Source of the DNA: UMGS692 sp963653425
Lineage (GTDB): Bacteria; Bacillota; Clostridia; Christensenellales; CAG-314
Reading direction: 5' to 3'
Assembly: GCA_963653425.1 (NCBI GenBank)
Contig: CAVJWC010000003.1
Location: forward strand, 71,154 to 135,153
Length of the DNA stretch: 64,000 bases
The notes under the pieces were generated by a model. The model was not told the DNA's origin, did no database searches, and was given only the letters and a program-made list of their open reading frames with translations. Numbering within the stretch: position 1 is the stretch's first letter; each line of letters begins with the position of its first letter. Made by a program: the position numbers and the translations under genes. Of this stretch, positions 42,021 through 49,501 are shown one piece after another.

Positions 42021-43324
42021 TTGAGACCCTCCGCAATACTAATTACTTTGTCGAGAACTTCCTTGGTCGGTTTCTCGGTTACGCACCAGAGCATTTCGTT
42101 CTTATTGAGTTTAAGACCGCCGAGGATACCTTCTTTTGCAAGAGCTTTATTGAGCTTGTCGATATTGAGTTCCGTTCTCAGAACGAATTCGTCGAAAAAT
42201 TCGCCCTTATAAACTCTCTGGAATTTACCCGTTTTAATAAGTCCGTTCATAAGGTAATGAGCTTTGGTTGCGCACTGTTCTGCTGCTTCAACGAAACTCG
42301 AACCCATAGCCGTGAGATAAATGGTTGCGGTAAGAGCGCAAAGAGCTTCGTTACTGCAAACGCTGCTGGTAGCCTTTTCACGTCTTATGTGCTGTTCTCT
42401 TGCCTGCATGGTAAGAACGAAAGCGCGTTTTCCGTCGTGGTCGGTAGTTTCGCCTACGATTCTGCCGGGGATTCTGCGGAGCATTTCTTTTCTGCAGGTC
42501 ATGATACCGAGGTAAGGACCGCCGAAAGAAAGAGGCATACCCAGACTCTGACCTTCGCCGATTGCAACGTCTGCGCCGCAGTCGTAAGGAGTTTTAAGTA
42601 AAGCCGCAGCGAAGGGAGAGAATATATAAACCATTTTTGCTTTGACCGCGTGAGCCGCTTCGGCAACGGCGTCCATATCTTCGATAAGACCGAGATAGTT
42701 GGGGCACTGAGCGAATACAGCCGCGTAACTTTCGTCAAGCATCGCTTTTGCTTTTTCAAGGTCGCAAAGTCCGTCCTTGGAGCCGACTTTTACGATTTCG
42801 ATGCCCGAAGCGTGAGCGTAAGAACCCATAGTTTCGAGAATCTGAGGATTGATTTCGCCGAGAACCATAACCTTCTTCTTCTTGTCGCAACACATAGTGA
42901 CGGCTTCGCCGGCAGCGCTGGTTACGTCGTAAAGAGAAGCGTTGGAAACGTCCATTCCCGTAAGACGACACATAAGAGTCTGATATTCGAAGATACTCTG
43001 AAGAATACCCTGCGAAATTTCCGCCTGATAGGGAGTGTAAGCCGTTACGAATTCTTCTCTCGAAGCAAGCGCCGTAACGACGGGCGGAATGAAGTGATCG
43101 TATGCTCCCGCACCGCGAAGAACCGTGGAATAACGCACGTTTTCGTCGGCAAGAGCTTTAAGTTTATCGTATGCCTCGAACTGTGTAAGACCTTCGCCTA
43201 TACCGAGTTTCTTGGCTTTGATTTTTTTGGGAACGTCGGCGAAAAGTCCGTCTATATCGGTAACGCCGATGGTTTCCAGCATCTTTTTTACGTCCGCGTC
43301 GGTATGCGGAGTATAAACTGCCAT
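42017..43324 (-). CDS. gcvPA: Glycine dehydrogenase (decarboxylating) subunit 1
   Basis: A 435-residue protein. It begins MAVYTPHTDADVKKMLETIG and has FIPPVVTALASREEFVTAYTPYQAEISQGILQSIFEYQTLMCRLTGMDVSNASLYD near residues 75-130, DVAIGEGQSLGMPLSFGGPYLGIM near 235, RIPGRIVGETTDHDGKRAFVLTMQAREQHIRREKATSSVCSNEAL near 265-310. These are hallmark GcvPA sequences. It supplies the N-terminal half of the split P-protein. A perfect hairpin stands between gcvH and this gene, which may tune relative expression. Confidence 0.96.
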   Translation of the reverse strand: MAVYTPHTDADVKKMLETIGVTDIDGLFADVPKKIKAKKLGIGEGLTQFEAYDKLKALADENVRYSTVLRGAGAYDHFIPPVVTALASREEFVTAYTPYQAEISQGILQSIFEYQTLMCRLTGMDVSNASLYDVTSAAGEAVTMCCDKKKKVMVLGEINPQILETMGSYAHASGIEIVKVGSKDGLCDLEKAKAMLDESYAAVFAQCPNYLGLIEDMDAVAEAAHAVKAKMVYIFSPFAAALLKTPYDCGADVAIGEGQSLGMPLSFGGPYLGIMTCRKEMLRRIPGRIVGETTDHDGKRAFVLTMQAREQHIRREKATSSVCSNEALCALTATIYLTAMGSSFVEAAEQCATKAHYLMNGLIKTGKFQRVYKGEFFDEFVLRTELNIDKLNKALAKEGILGGLKLNKNEMLWCVTEKPTKEVLDKVISIAEGLK

Positions 43325-43346
43325 ATTGAACCTCCGTTAAAATAAG

Positions 43347-43369
43347 GCTTTCCCGCTTAGCGGGAAAGC
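43347..43369. repeat. Perfect 10-bp hairpin between gcvH and gcvPA
   Basis: Arms GCTTTCCCGC and GCGGGAAAGC around a TTA loop. On the minus strand CTTATTTTAA follows, so partial termination is possible within the operon; on the plus strand four T follow. Placed 13 bases after the gcvH stop. Confidence 0.7.
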
Positions 43370-43382
43370 TTTTCGTGTTGAA

Positions 43383-43739
43383 TTATTCTTTAATGAAAGC
43401 GTTGTATTCTTCTTCGGTCATAAGGTCGTCTGCAAGACCTTTAACTTCTACTTCTACGATCCATGCGTTCATAGCGTCTTCGTTGATCTTTTCGGGAGCG
43501 TCTTCGAGTTCGCTGTTTACGGCGATAACCGTTCCGCAACAGGGGCTGAGAACTTCGCTTACGGCTTTAACGGATTCAACGTCGGTGAAAGCTTCTCCGC
43601 ACTTAACTTCGCTTCCTACTTCGGGAAGGTTAACGTAAACGAGATCGCCGAGTTCTTTCTGAGCGAAATCGGAAAGACCTATTTTTGCTTTATTGCCTTC
43701 AACTTTAATCCATTCGTGGCTCTTGGAATATTTAATCAT
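43383..43739 (-). CDS. gcvH: Glycine cleavage system H protein
   Basis: A 118-residue lipoyl carrier. It starts MIKYSKSHEWIKVEGNKAKI and carries LGDLVYVNLPEVGSEVKCG and FTDVESVKAVSEVLSPCCGTV with the lipoyl-lysine at about residue 60. It shuttles the aminomethyl and reduced lipoyl groups between P, T and L proteins. Slightly short relative to the usual 125-130 residues but complete. It lies 44 bases after gcvT. Confidence 0.97.
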   Translation of the reverse strand: MIKYSKSHEWIKVEGNKAKIGLSDFAQKELGDLVYVNLPEVGSEVKCGEAFTDVESVKAVSEVLSPCCGTVIAVNSELEDAPEKINEDAMNAWIVEVEVKGLADDLMTEEEYNAFIKE

Positions 43740-43783
43740 TTTTATAATCTCCTTTTGATTTGTATTGAATGTCGTCGATTGAC

Positions 43784-44857
43784 TTATTTCGTTCTCTTGT
43801 AGAAGGGCATCTTAACGATTTCGGCTTTAAGTCTCTTGCCTCTTACGTCGATGTCTACCGTTTCGCCTTCGAAGTCCTTGGCTATTCTTACCATAGCGAT
43901 GGAACATCCGAGCGTCGGGGATTTGGTACCGGTGGTAACGAAACCGATTTCTCTGTCGCCGTCGTAAACTATGCAATGTTCGCGGGCGATACCTTTGTCT
44001 ATAAGCTTAACGCCCTTTCTCTTGAATTTGGCGGGATTGTCGAGAAGAGCCTGTTTGCCGATGAAGTTTTCTTTGTCCATTTTAACGAACATACCGAGAG
44101 CGAGTTCGTTGGCTCTGTAATCTTCGTTGAGTTCGTGACCGTAAAGAGGAAGACAAGCTTCGAATCTCAGAGTGTCGCGACATCCGAGACCGCAAAGCTG
44201 AAGTTCGAATTCCTTGCCGGCTTCTACTATAGCTTCGAAAACGTCGGAAATGTCTTCTGCTTTGGTGTAGATTTCAAAGCCGAATTCTCCGGTGTAACCC
44301 GTCTGAGAAATGAGAGCGTCTTTGCCTGCGATTTTGCCCGTTACGAAAGTGTAATACTTTTCGGGAATATCGCTCGTGAGCTTTTCGAGAACTTTCTGGG
44401 AATTGGGACCCTGTAAAGCGACCTGACCGACTTTATCGGCTATGTTTTTGAAAACGCATTCGCCGATCATGTGGGATTCTATCCAGGCGGCGTCTTTATC
44501 GCAGTTACTTGCGTTTACTACGAGGAGGAACTTGGTTTCGCTCATTCTGTAAACGAGAAGATCGTCCACTACTCCGCCCTGCTCGTTGAGCATAAGCGTA
44601 TAACGAACGTGACCGTCGGTCATGGGAGCGATGTCGTTGCTTACGAGGTTGTTAACGCATTTCATAGCGTCTTTGCCTTCGATAATGAATTCGCCCATAT
44701 GAGAAACGTCAAACATACCGACGTTGTTTCTTACGGCGTTATGTTCGGCGATAATGCCTGCTTCGTACTGAACGGGAAGATAGTATCCTGCGAATTCGAC
44801 TATCTTGCCGCCGTGTTTAACGTGATTTTCATACAAAGGTGTTTTTTTGACTTCCAT
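43784..44857 (-). CDS. gcvT: Glycine cleavage system T protein (aminomethyltransferase)
   Basis: A 357-residue protein starting MEVKKTPLYENHVKHGGKIV. It shows FDVSHMGEFIIEGKDAMKCVNNLVSNDI near residue 50, GGVVDDLLVYRMSE near 95, SQTGYTGEFGFEIYTKAEDI near 190, GLGCRDTLRFEACLPLYGHEL near 220 and the C-terminal TTGTKSPTLGCSIAM. It moves the one-carbon unit to tetrahydrofolate, releasing ammonia. First gene of gcvT-gcvH-gcvPA-gcvPB, behind a TTGACA/TATCAT promoter. The leader is only about 50 bases, so no tandem glycine riboswitch fits. Confidence 0.97.
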   Translation of the reverse strand: MEVKKTPLYENHVKHGGKIVEFAGYYLPVQYEAGIIAEHNAVRNNVGMFDVSHMGEFIIEGKDAMKCVNNLVSNDIAPMTDGHVRYTLMLNEQGGVVDDLLVYRMSETKFLLVVNASNCDKDAAWIESHMIGECVFKNIADKVGQVALQGPNSQKVLEKLTSDIPEKYYTFVTGKIAGKDALISQTGYTGEFGFEIYTKAEDISDVFEAIVEAGKEFELQLCGLGCRDTLRFEACLPLYGHELNEDYRANELALGMFVKMDKENFIGKQALLDNPAKFKRKGVKLIDKGIAREHCIVYDGDREIGFVTTGTKSPTLGCSIAMVRIAKDFEGETVDIDVRGKRLKAEIVKMPFYKRTK

Positions 44858-44911
44858 ATTGCATCTCCGAAAGATTTATTATTGCTTTTTAAAGCAAATC
44901 ATTCAAGAATA

Positions 44912-44940
44912 ATGATAAAACTTAAACGCGTTTTTGTCAA
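44912..44940 (-). promoter_or_regulatory. Sigma-A-type promoter of the gcv operon
   Basis: Minus strand TTGACA (44940-44935) and TATCAT (44917-44912) with a 17-base spacer. The -35 box lies inside the 68-bp repeat and the -10 box just outside it. Confidence 0.8.
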
Positions 44941-44991
44941 ATGCTTTAACGGACTTGTGAAAAATTTTTTAATCAACAAGCTAAAGCTTTT
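44924..44991 (-). repeat. Exact 68-bp repeat, copy A (inverted relative to copy B)
   Basis: The reverse complement of this segment is identical over all 68 bases to 49043-49110. It contains TTGACA and an imperfect palindrome in which GCTTTA and CTTGT pair with ACAAG and TAAAGC. Both copies lie in non-coding DNA. Confidence 0.93.
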
Positions 44992-45139
44992 CCGTAAAAC
45001 GAAGGGTTTTATGCGTTACATTCCTTATAAACGATGTTTTTACGTAAATAAATCGGACTACATAACGCTCCGCTCCGCATTCCAAGTTTTTAATTTCGTA
45101 AAAATATGAGCGTTATAAACGCAACGCATATCAAAACAC

Positions 45140-45168
45140 TTGAAAAAACGACGTTTTTCTGCTATAAT
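45140..45168 (+). promoter_or_regulatory. Sigma-A-type promoter of the radical SAM unit
   Basis: TTGAAA (45140-45145) and TATAAT (45163-45168) with a 17-base spacer. Confidence 0.75.
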
Positions 45169-45397
45169 GTTCGGCGGACGAAAAGAAGAATCGCGTTTTT
45201 CCGTAAAGGATTTCGTAAAGTCAGCCTGCGTGATTTACCAGGCGGGAGCTTATATAGTTTCCTTATCGGTAGTTTATGTGGCTTCCGAGGCGGAAGCCTG
45301 TATGGCTTTCAGAAGGGCTTTCATAGCGGGCTGTTTGTCAGACGGCAGACGGCTTTCTTAACGGACTTACGGGCGACGCGACGTCTATGGAGAATTT

Positions 45398-47251
45398 ATG
45401 GATTACACTTCGGTTTCAAAGCCGTCGAGATACGTCGGCGGAGAATACGGCATGCCTGAAATAAAGAAGGACGCGGAAGTAAGGTTCTGCATGTGCTTCC
45501 CCGACGTTTACGAAGTCGGGATGAGCAATCTCGGCATGCGCATTTTATATTACACGCTCAACAGACAAAGCGACGTCGTGTGCGAAAGATGTTACGCGCC
45601 GTGGAAGGATTTCGGCGACGAACTGAGGAAAAGCGGAGAAAGTCTGCTTTCGCTCGACACGAAAAGACCGCTTAAAGAATTCGATTTTCTCGGATTTTCT
45701 CTGCAATACGAACTTTGCTATTCCAACGTTCTGTATATGCTCGATCTTTCGGGAATAGCTTTGCGCGCGGAAAACAGAACCGAAGACGATCCCATAGTGG
45801 TTACGGGCGGACCTTGCACCGTTAACCCCGCTCCCTTCGAAGCCTTTGCGGATATAGTTTTCGTAGGCGAAGGCGAAGTTGCGATGGTCAGACTTTGCGA
45901 AGTCTATAAAGAACAGAAAAGACTGGGCAAAAAACGTTCGGAAATTCTTGTCGCTCTCGACGAAGTTGACGGCTGTTTCTGTCCCGCCTTATATAAAAAC
46001 AAAAAACGCAAAAAGGTCGTTATGCAGAAAATGTACGACCTCGAACACACGTATTTCCCCGAAAAGGCTCTCGTTCCCAATCTCGAAATCGTACACGACA
46101 GAGCGGTTATGGAACTTTTCCGCGGTTGCGCGAACGGTTGCCGTTTCTGTCAGGCAGGCTTTATTTACCGTCCCGTAAGAGAAAGGTCGGTGGATAACGT
46201 TTATAACACCTGCAGGGATCTTATAAAGAACACGGGTTACGACGAACTCAGCTTAAACAGCCTTTCGACGAGCGATTACAGCGGACTTTTGGAGCTTATC
46301 AAAAGGCTTAAAGGCGACGCGCTTTTCGATAAAATCAATATAGCTCTTCCCAGCCTCAGACTCAACAGTTTCGAAGGGGTTATGGCGGACAGCAACAGAA
46401 AAATCTCTCTTACTTTCGCGCCCGAAGCCGGAACGCAGAGACTCAGAAACGTTATTAACAAGAACATCTACGAAGAAGATATATTCGGAAGTCTCGCGCA
46501 GGCTTTCAGAGAAGGTTACAGTACGGTCAAGCTCTACTTTATGATAGGCTTGCCAACCGAAACCATGGACGACATAAAGGGAATTGCCGACCTTGCCATA
46601 AGAATAAGAGAGCTGTTTTTCAGAGAAAGAACAAACAAAAAAGACCTTCGTATGAACGTCAGCGCGTCGGTGTTTATTCCCAAGCCCTTTACGCCCTTTC
46701 AGTGGGAAGCTTTCGACAGACTGGAAAATATCCGCGCGAAACAAACCTATCTTAAAGAAACGCTCAGGAAGAAGAACATCACCTTCTCTTATCACGATTG
46801 GGAATCTTCGCTTATAGAAGCCGTTTTCGCAAGAGGCGGAGAAGAACTTGCCGATGTTATCGAATCGGCTTATAAGAAAGGCGCGATGATGGACGGCTGG
46901 GCGGATCTGTTCAATTACGACGCTTATATAGAAGCTCTTGCCGAAAAAGGTCTCGATCCGTGGCAACTCACCGACACGAAGAATCCCGACGACGGAGAAA
47001 TCTGGGACTTCATAGACGTAGGCGTTACGAGAGATTTCCTTCTTTCGGAAAGAAACAAAGCCTACGAATCGGCTACCACGCCTTCCTGTATAGTAAGATG
47101 CAGTGCGTGCGGTCTTAAATGCAAGAGTTTTCCCCAAAGAAAGAGCGAAAGCGAGTTCGGAAAAGCGGGAAAACCGAAAAACACGGACGAGCCGAAAGAT
47201 ACGGACAAGGAAAACAGTCCCGGTAAGGAGAACAGCCATGCTGACCGTTAA
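45398..47251 (+). CDS. B12-binding domain radical SAM protein, TIGR03960 type
   Basis: A 617-residue protein. The N-terminal part (VRFCMCFPDVYEVGMSNLG, then FLGFSLQYELCYSNVLYMLDLSGI and VVTGGPCTVNPAPFEAF) resembles a cobalamin-binding-like domain. The radical SAM centre is ELFRGCANGCRFCQAGFIYRPVRERS near residue 245, with the CxxxCxxC cysteines. Later segments ISLTFAPEAGTQRLRNVINKN and VKLYFMIGLPTET are typical. The last 100 residues have CxxC motifs (CSACGLKC) and a charged tail. Function of the family is not established. It overlaps the TIGR03936 gene by 14 bases, the usual pairing. Confidence 0.92.
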   Translation: MDYTSVSKPSRYVGGEYGMPEIKKDAEVRFCMCFPDVYEVGMSNLGMRILYYTLNRQSDVVCERCYAPWKDFGDELRKSGESLLSLDTKRPLKEFDFLGFSLQYELCYSNVLYMLDLSGIALRAENRTEDDPIVVTGGPCTVNPAPFEAFADIVFVGEGEVAMVRLCEVYKEQKRLGKKRSEILVALDEVDGCFCPALYKNKKRKKVVMQKMYDLEHTYFPEKALVPNLEIVHDRAVMELFRGCANGCRFCQAGFIYRPVRERSVDNVYNTCRDLIKNTGYDELSLNSLSTSDYSGLLELIKRLKGDALFDKINIALPSLRLNSFEGVMADSNRKISLTFAPEAGTQRLRNVINKNIYEEDIFGSLAQAFREGYSTVKLYFMIGLPTETMDDIKGIADLAIRIRELFFRERTNKKDLRMNVSASVFIPKPFTPFQWEAFDRLENIRAKQTYLKETLRKKNITFSYHDWESSLIEAVFARGGEELADVIESAYKKGAMMDGWADLFNYDAYIEALAEKGLDPWQLTDTKNPDDGEIWDFIDVGVTRDFLLSERNKAYESATTPSCIVRCSACGLKCKSFPQRKSESEFGKAGKPKNTDEPKDTDKENSPGKENSHADR

Positions 47252-47921
47252 GTATTCCAAACTTTTCCCCGCGTCGATGGTTTCGCATATAGACCTTCTT
47301 CGCGTAATGAACAGAATAATAAGGCGTTCCGGACTCGAAACGGAGTATTCCAAAGGCTTTAATCCTCATATGTTGCTCTTCTTTTCACCGCCGTTGTCTC
47401 TCGGAGCGGAAAGCGGATGCGAATACGTTTCGGTTGCCGCAGGCAAGGGCGACCTTACGGTAGAAGAACTTAACGCCGTCTGTCCGCAAGGCATAGTCTG
47501 CAGTGAATTCTTCGTAACCGAAAAGAACCCCAATCTTGCCGCGGAAATCAAATGGGCAAAATACGTCGTTACCGCAGAAAACGCAGGAAAAATCGACGTA
47601 CAAAGCATTCTTTCCAAGGAAAGCTACGAGATAACCTACGCCGAAAAGGGCGAAAACGTCACCAAAGACGTGAGAAGTTTCATTTCGGACGTAAAAGTTC
47701 TGGAAGAGGACAAGATAGAAGCCGTCCTTGCCTGCGGAAACAAAAACCTTAAAGCCGACAGGTTCATAAAGGGCGTTATGGAGAATTCGGGGTTAAGTCT
47801 CGGCTCGTTTTCCGTTATGAAAACCCAGGCTTACGTAGATCTTTCCTTGACTGCGGACGACTTCCTTAAAAAAGCACAGAACGCCTTTTTACAGGCGCAA
47901 AGCGCGCTTTCGTCCCGTTAA
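47238..47921 (+). CDS. TIGR03936 / DUF2344 family radical SAM-associated protein
   Basis: A 227-residue protein beginning MLTVKYSKLFPASMVSHIDL, with RVMNRIIRRSGLETEYSKGFNPHMLLFFSPPLSLGAESGCEYV, the signature of the small partner of TIGR03960 proteins. ATG at 47238 follows AAGGAG and overlaps the upstream gene. Role is unknown; in other clostridia the pair precedes rng, rplU and rpmA, none of which follow here. The sequence after 47921 is non-coding until the ECF gene. Confidence 0.9.
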   Translation: MLTVKYSKLFPASMVSHIDLLRVMNRIIRRSGLETEYSKGFNPHMLLFFSPPLSLGAESGCEYVSVAAGKGDLTVEELNAVCPQGIVCSEFFVTEKNPNLAAEIKWAKYVVTAENAGKIDVQSILSKESYEITYAEKGENVTKDVRSFISDVKVLEEDKIEAVLACGNKNLKADRFIKGVMENSGLSLGSFSVMKTQAYVDLSLTADDFLKKAQNAFLQAQSALSSR

Positions 47922-48073
47922 AAGCGTTCGTTGAGCGTTAAAAGCCTCGGCTGACCGTAAACCGCCCTGTTAACGAAACAAACCGTTGCGTTACGGAAAC
48001 TTCGGTAAGCGCGGACGTTACGAACGGAACGCCGACGTAAAAGGGCTTTTGATTGCTTTGATTTCGAAAAAAT

Positions 48074-48123
48074 CGGACGGGAAACCCGTTCGGTTTATAT
48101 ATTGTTCCGCAAAAACTGCGGAA
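48074..48123 (+). promoter_or_regulatory. Two hairpins just upstream of the ECF gene ribosome binding site
   Basis: First hairpin: CGGACGGG (48074-48081) with CCCGTTCG (48085-48092), followed by TTTATATATT. Second: TTCCGCA (48105-48111) with TGCGGAA (48117-48123), ending right against AGAGGAGG. They could terminate or limit translation of the transporter gene. No known riboswitch family was recognised. Confidence 0.5.
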
Positions 48124-48135
48124 AGAGGAGGCAGT

Positions 48136-48651
48136 ATGTCTTTAACTACAAAAAAAATCGTTTACAGCGCGGTAGGCGCGGCTCTGATTGCGGCACTGAC
48201 GATGTTCCCGACAATTCCCATCCCCGGAACTCAGAACGGATACGTCCATCTCGGCGACGCGATGATACTTATATTCGTGGTGCTTCTCGGTAAATACGCG
48301 ATAATATCAGCGGGAATAGGTTCAATGCTTGCCGATATAATCCTCGGTGCGTTCTCTTACGCCCCCGCTACTTTGATTATCAAAGCGTTGGTCGCTCTTA
48401 CGGCTTGCCTTATTCTCGGAAAAGAAACGAACGCGCTCAGACTTATACTTGCCTGCGTCGCCGGCGAAATCGTTATGATGCTCGGCTACTTCCTGTACGG
48501 CTGGATTCTCTTCGGAATAACGGTCGCCGCCGCGGAAATCATCTGGAACGTCTTCCAAGGTCTATTCGGCGTGATTATCGCGGTAATCGTCGTCCTCATC
48601 CTCAACCGCACGGGACTGCTGAATAAACTTCGCCTCACCGACGAAAAATAG
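48136..48651 (+). CDS. ECF transporter S component
   Basis: A 171-residue integral membrane protein with about five to six helices. It has FPTIPIPGTQNGYVHLGDAMILIFVVLLGKYAIISAGIGSMLADIILGAFSYAPATLIIKALVAL, matching vitamin-type substrate-binding S components of energy-coupling-factor importers. The motif suggests the riboflavin/related PF07155-type group, but the ligand is uncertain. It works with shared EcfA/EcfT modules encoded elsewhere. ATG at 48136 follows AGAGGAGG; frames extending upstream are not credible because they cross two hairpins. Confidence 0.85.
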   Translation: MSLTTKKIVYSAVGAALIAALTMFPTIPIPGTQNGYVHLGDAMILIFVVLLGKYAIISAGIGSMLADIILGAFSYAPATLIIKALVALTACLILGKETNALRLILACVAGEIVMMLGYFLYGWILFGITVAAAEIIWNVFQGLFGVIIAVIVVLILNRTGLLNKLRLTDEK

Positions 48652-48657
48652 GAAACC

Positions 48658-48960
48658 TTCGGTAGCTGAAAACGAAAGTCTGCTCGGTTACGGAAACGAA
48701 AAGCGTTTGGCAACGAAAGCAGACCACCGTTCAGTGAAGAAAAACGAAAACCGGGCGGTAACTTAAACCGGTCGGCGACAGAAACGAAAACCGTCAGATA
48801 ACGGAGACAAACGCCTTTCTGTAACAGAAACGAAAATCGTTTGGCGGTATAAAATAAAAGCCGTTCGGTAGCAAAACCCGTCTCGGTAACGGAAAGTAAA
48901 CGTCTTTCTGTAACGGAAAGTAAAAGCCGTTTCCGGAAAAACCATTCGGCACGAAAAACA
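48658..48960. repeat. Degenerate short tandem repeat array downstream of the ECF gene
   Basis: About a dozen imperfect 20-25-base units around a TCGGTAACGGAAACGAAAA core fill the space between the ECF stop and its terminator, for example at 48688, 48771, 48816, 48890 and 48914. There is no open frame with coding character. CGTTAC/GTAACG runs also mark other gaps (23820-23900, 47980-48040, 55360-55400). Confidence 0.65.
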
Positions 48961-48982
48961 AAAAAACAGATTTCAAAACCCA

Positions 48983-49017
48983 AAAGTGTGGCTTTAATCG
49001 GAAAGTCACACTTTTTT
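48983..49017 (+). terminator. Strong intrinsic terminator after the ECF gene and repeat array
   Basis: AAAGTGTGGCTTT (48983-48995) pairs with AAAGTCACACTTT (49002-49014) with one G-T pair, followed by T to 49017. Confidence 0.88.
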
Positions 49018-49042
49018 CATACCCGAATACGGCTTTTTACAA

Positions 49043-49110
49043 AAAAGCTTTAGCTTGTTGATTAAAAAATTTTTCACAAGTCCGTTAAAGCATTTGACAA
49101 AAACGCGTTT
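49043..49110 (+). repeat. Exact 68-bp repeat, copy B
   Basis: Identical to the reverse complement of 44924-44991. It keeps TTGACA (49094-49099), but no good -10 box lies 16-18 bases after it, unlike copy A, so it may be a promoter fragment without activity here. Confidence 0.93.
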
Positions 49111-49412
49111 GTTTCTCGTTTTATAGTATTTTGATTATTTATGTAACGCATATAAAAACGGGATTTTATGGCTTTTACTTTTATGCTGTGATGTGTTGAT
49201 ATGATGTTTGTGAAGGTTCTTTCGCCCTTAGATTTCTTAAAATCAACTCAATGGAATCGCTAAAATCTCATAAAAAATCGTCGGATTTGCCCTTAAAACG
49301 ACGTTTTAACCCATAAAACGCCTCTTATAAACCCATTAAACGCCTAAACAGCGCGTGTTTTCTTTCGTTTCGGATATTTTTCAAAATTTCTATAGAAAAA
49401 ATTTTTATTTGC

Positions 49413-49441
49413 TTGACAATACCTAAATAAACTGATATATT
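49413..49441 (+). promoter_or_regulatory. Sigma-A-type promoter of the subtilisin-like protease gene
   Basis: TTGACA (49413-49418) and TATATT (49436-49441) with a 17-base spacer, 60 bases before the start codon. Confidence 0.78.
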
Positions 49442-49501
49442 TATAAAATAGAAATGTGGTATCTTGTTTGCCACAATTCAAAAAAATCAATGGAGGTAAT
49501 T

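Larger units (their letters stand above)
44858..45397. other. Divergent intergenic region between gcvT and the radical SAM gene
   Basis: It holds the gcvT promoter (44912-44940), one copy of the exact 68-bp repeat (44924-44991), the plus-strand promoter (45140-45168) and a roughly 220-base plus-strand leader. The leader has a hairpin (arms GGCTTCC at 45280-45286 and GGAAGCC at 45292-45298). No gene: an open frame here starts upstream of the predicted transcript. Confidence 0.7.
49018..49501. other. AT-rich intergenic region upstream of the surface protease
   Basis: It contains copy B of the 68-bp repeat (49043-49110), a 17-bp palindrome with arms TTAAAACG/CGTTTTAA at 49293-49309, two short CCCATAAAACGCC-like direct repeats at about 49309-49350, and the protease promoter. 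No gene is seen. Confidence 0.7.

Noticed and set aside
44880..45160. Possible glycine riboswitch in front of gcvT.
   Set aside because: The promoter leaves a leader of only about 50 bases and the tandem glycine-aptamer motifs are absent.
45167..45361. Small open frame of about 65 codons in the leader of the radical SAM gene.
   Set aside because: Its ATG overlaps the -10 box, so it would lie before the transcription start, and it lacks a ribosome binding site.
48658..48960. Repeat array considered as CRISPR.
   Set aside because: Units are degenerate and contiguous, with no uniform repeat-spacer alternation.
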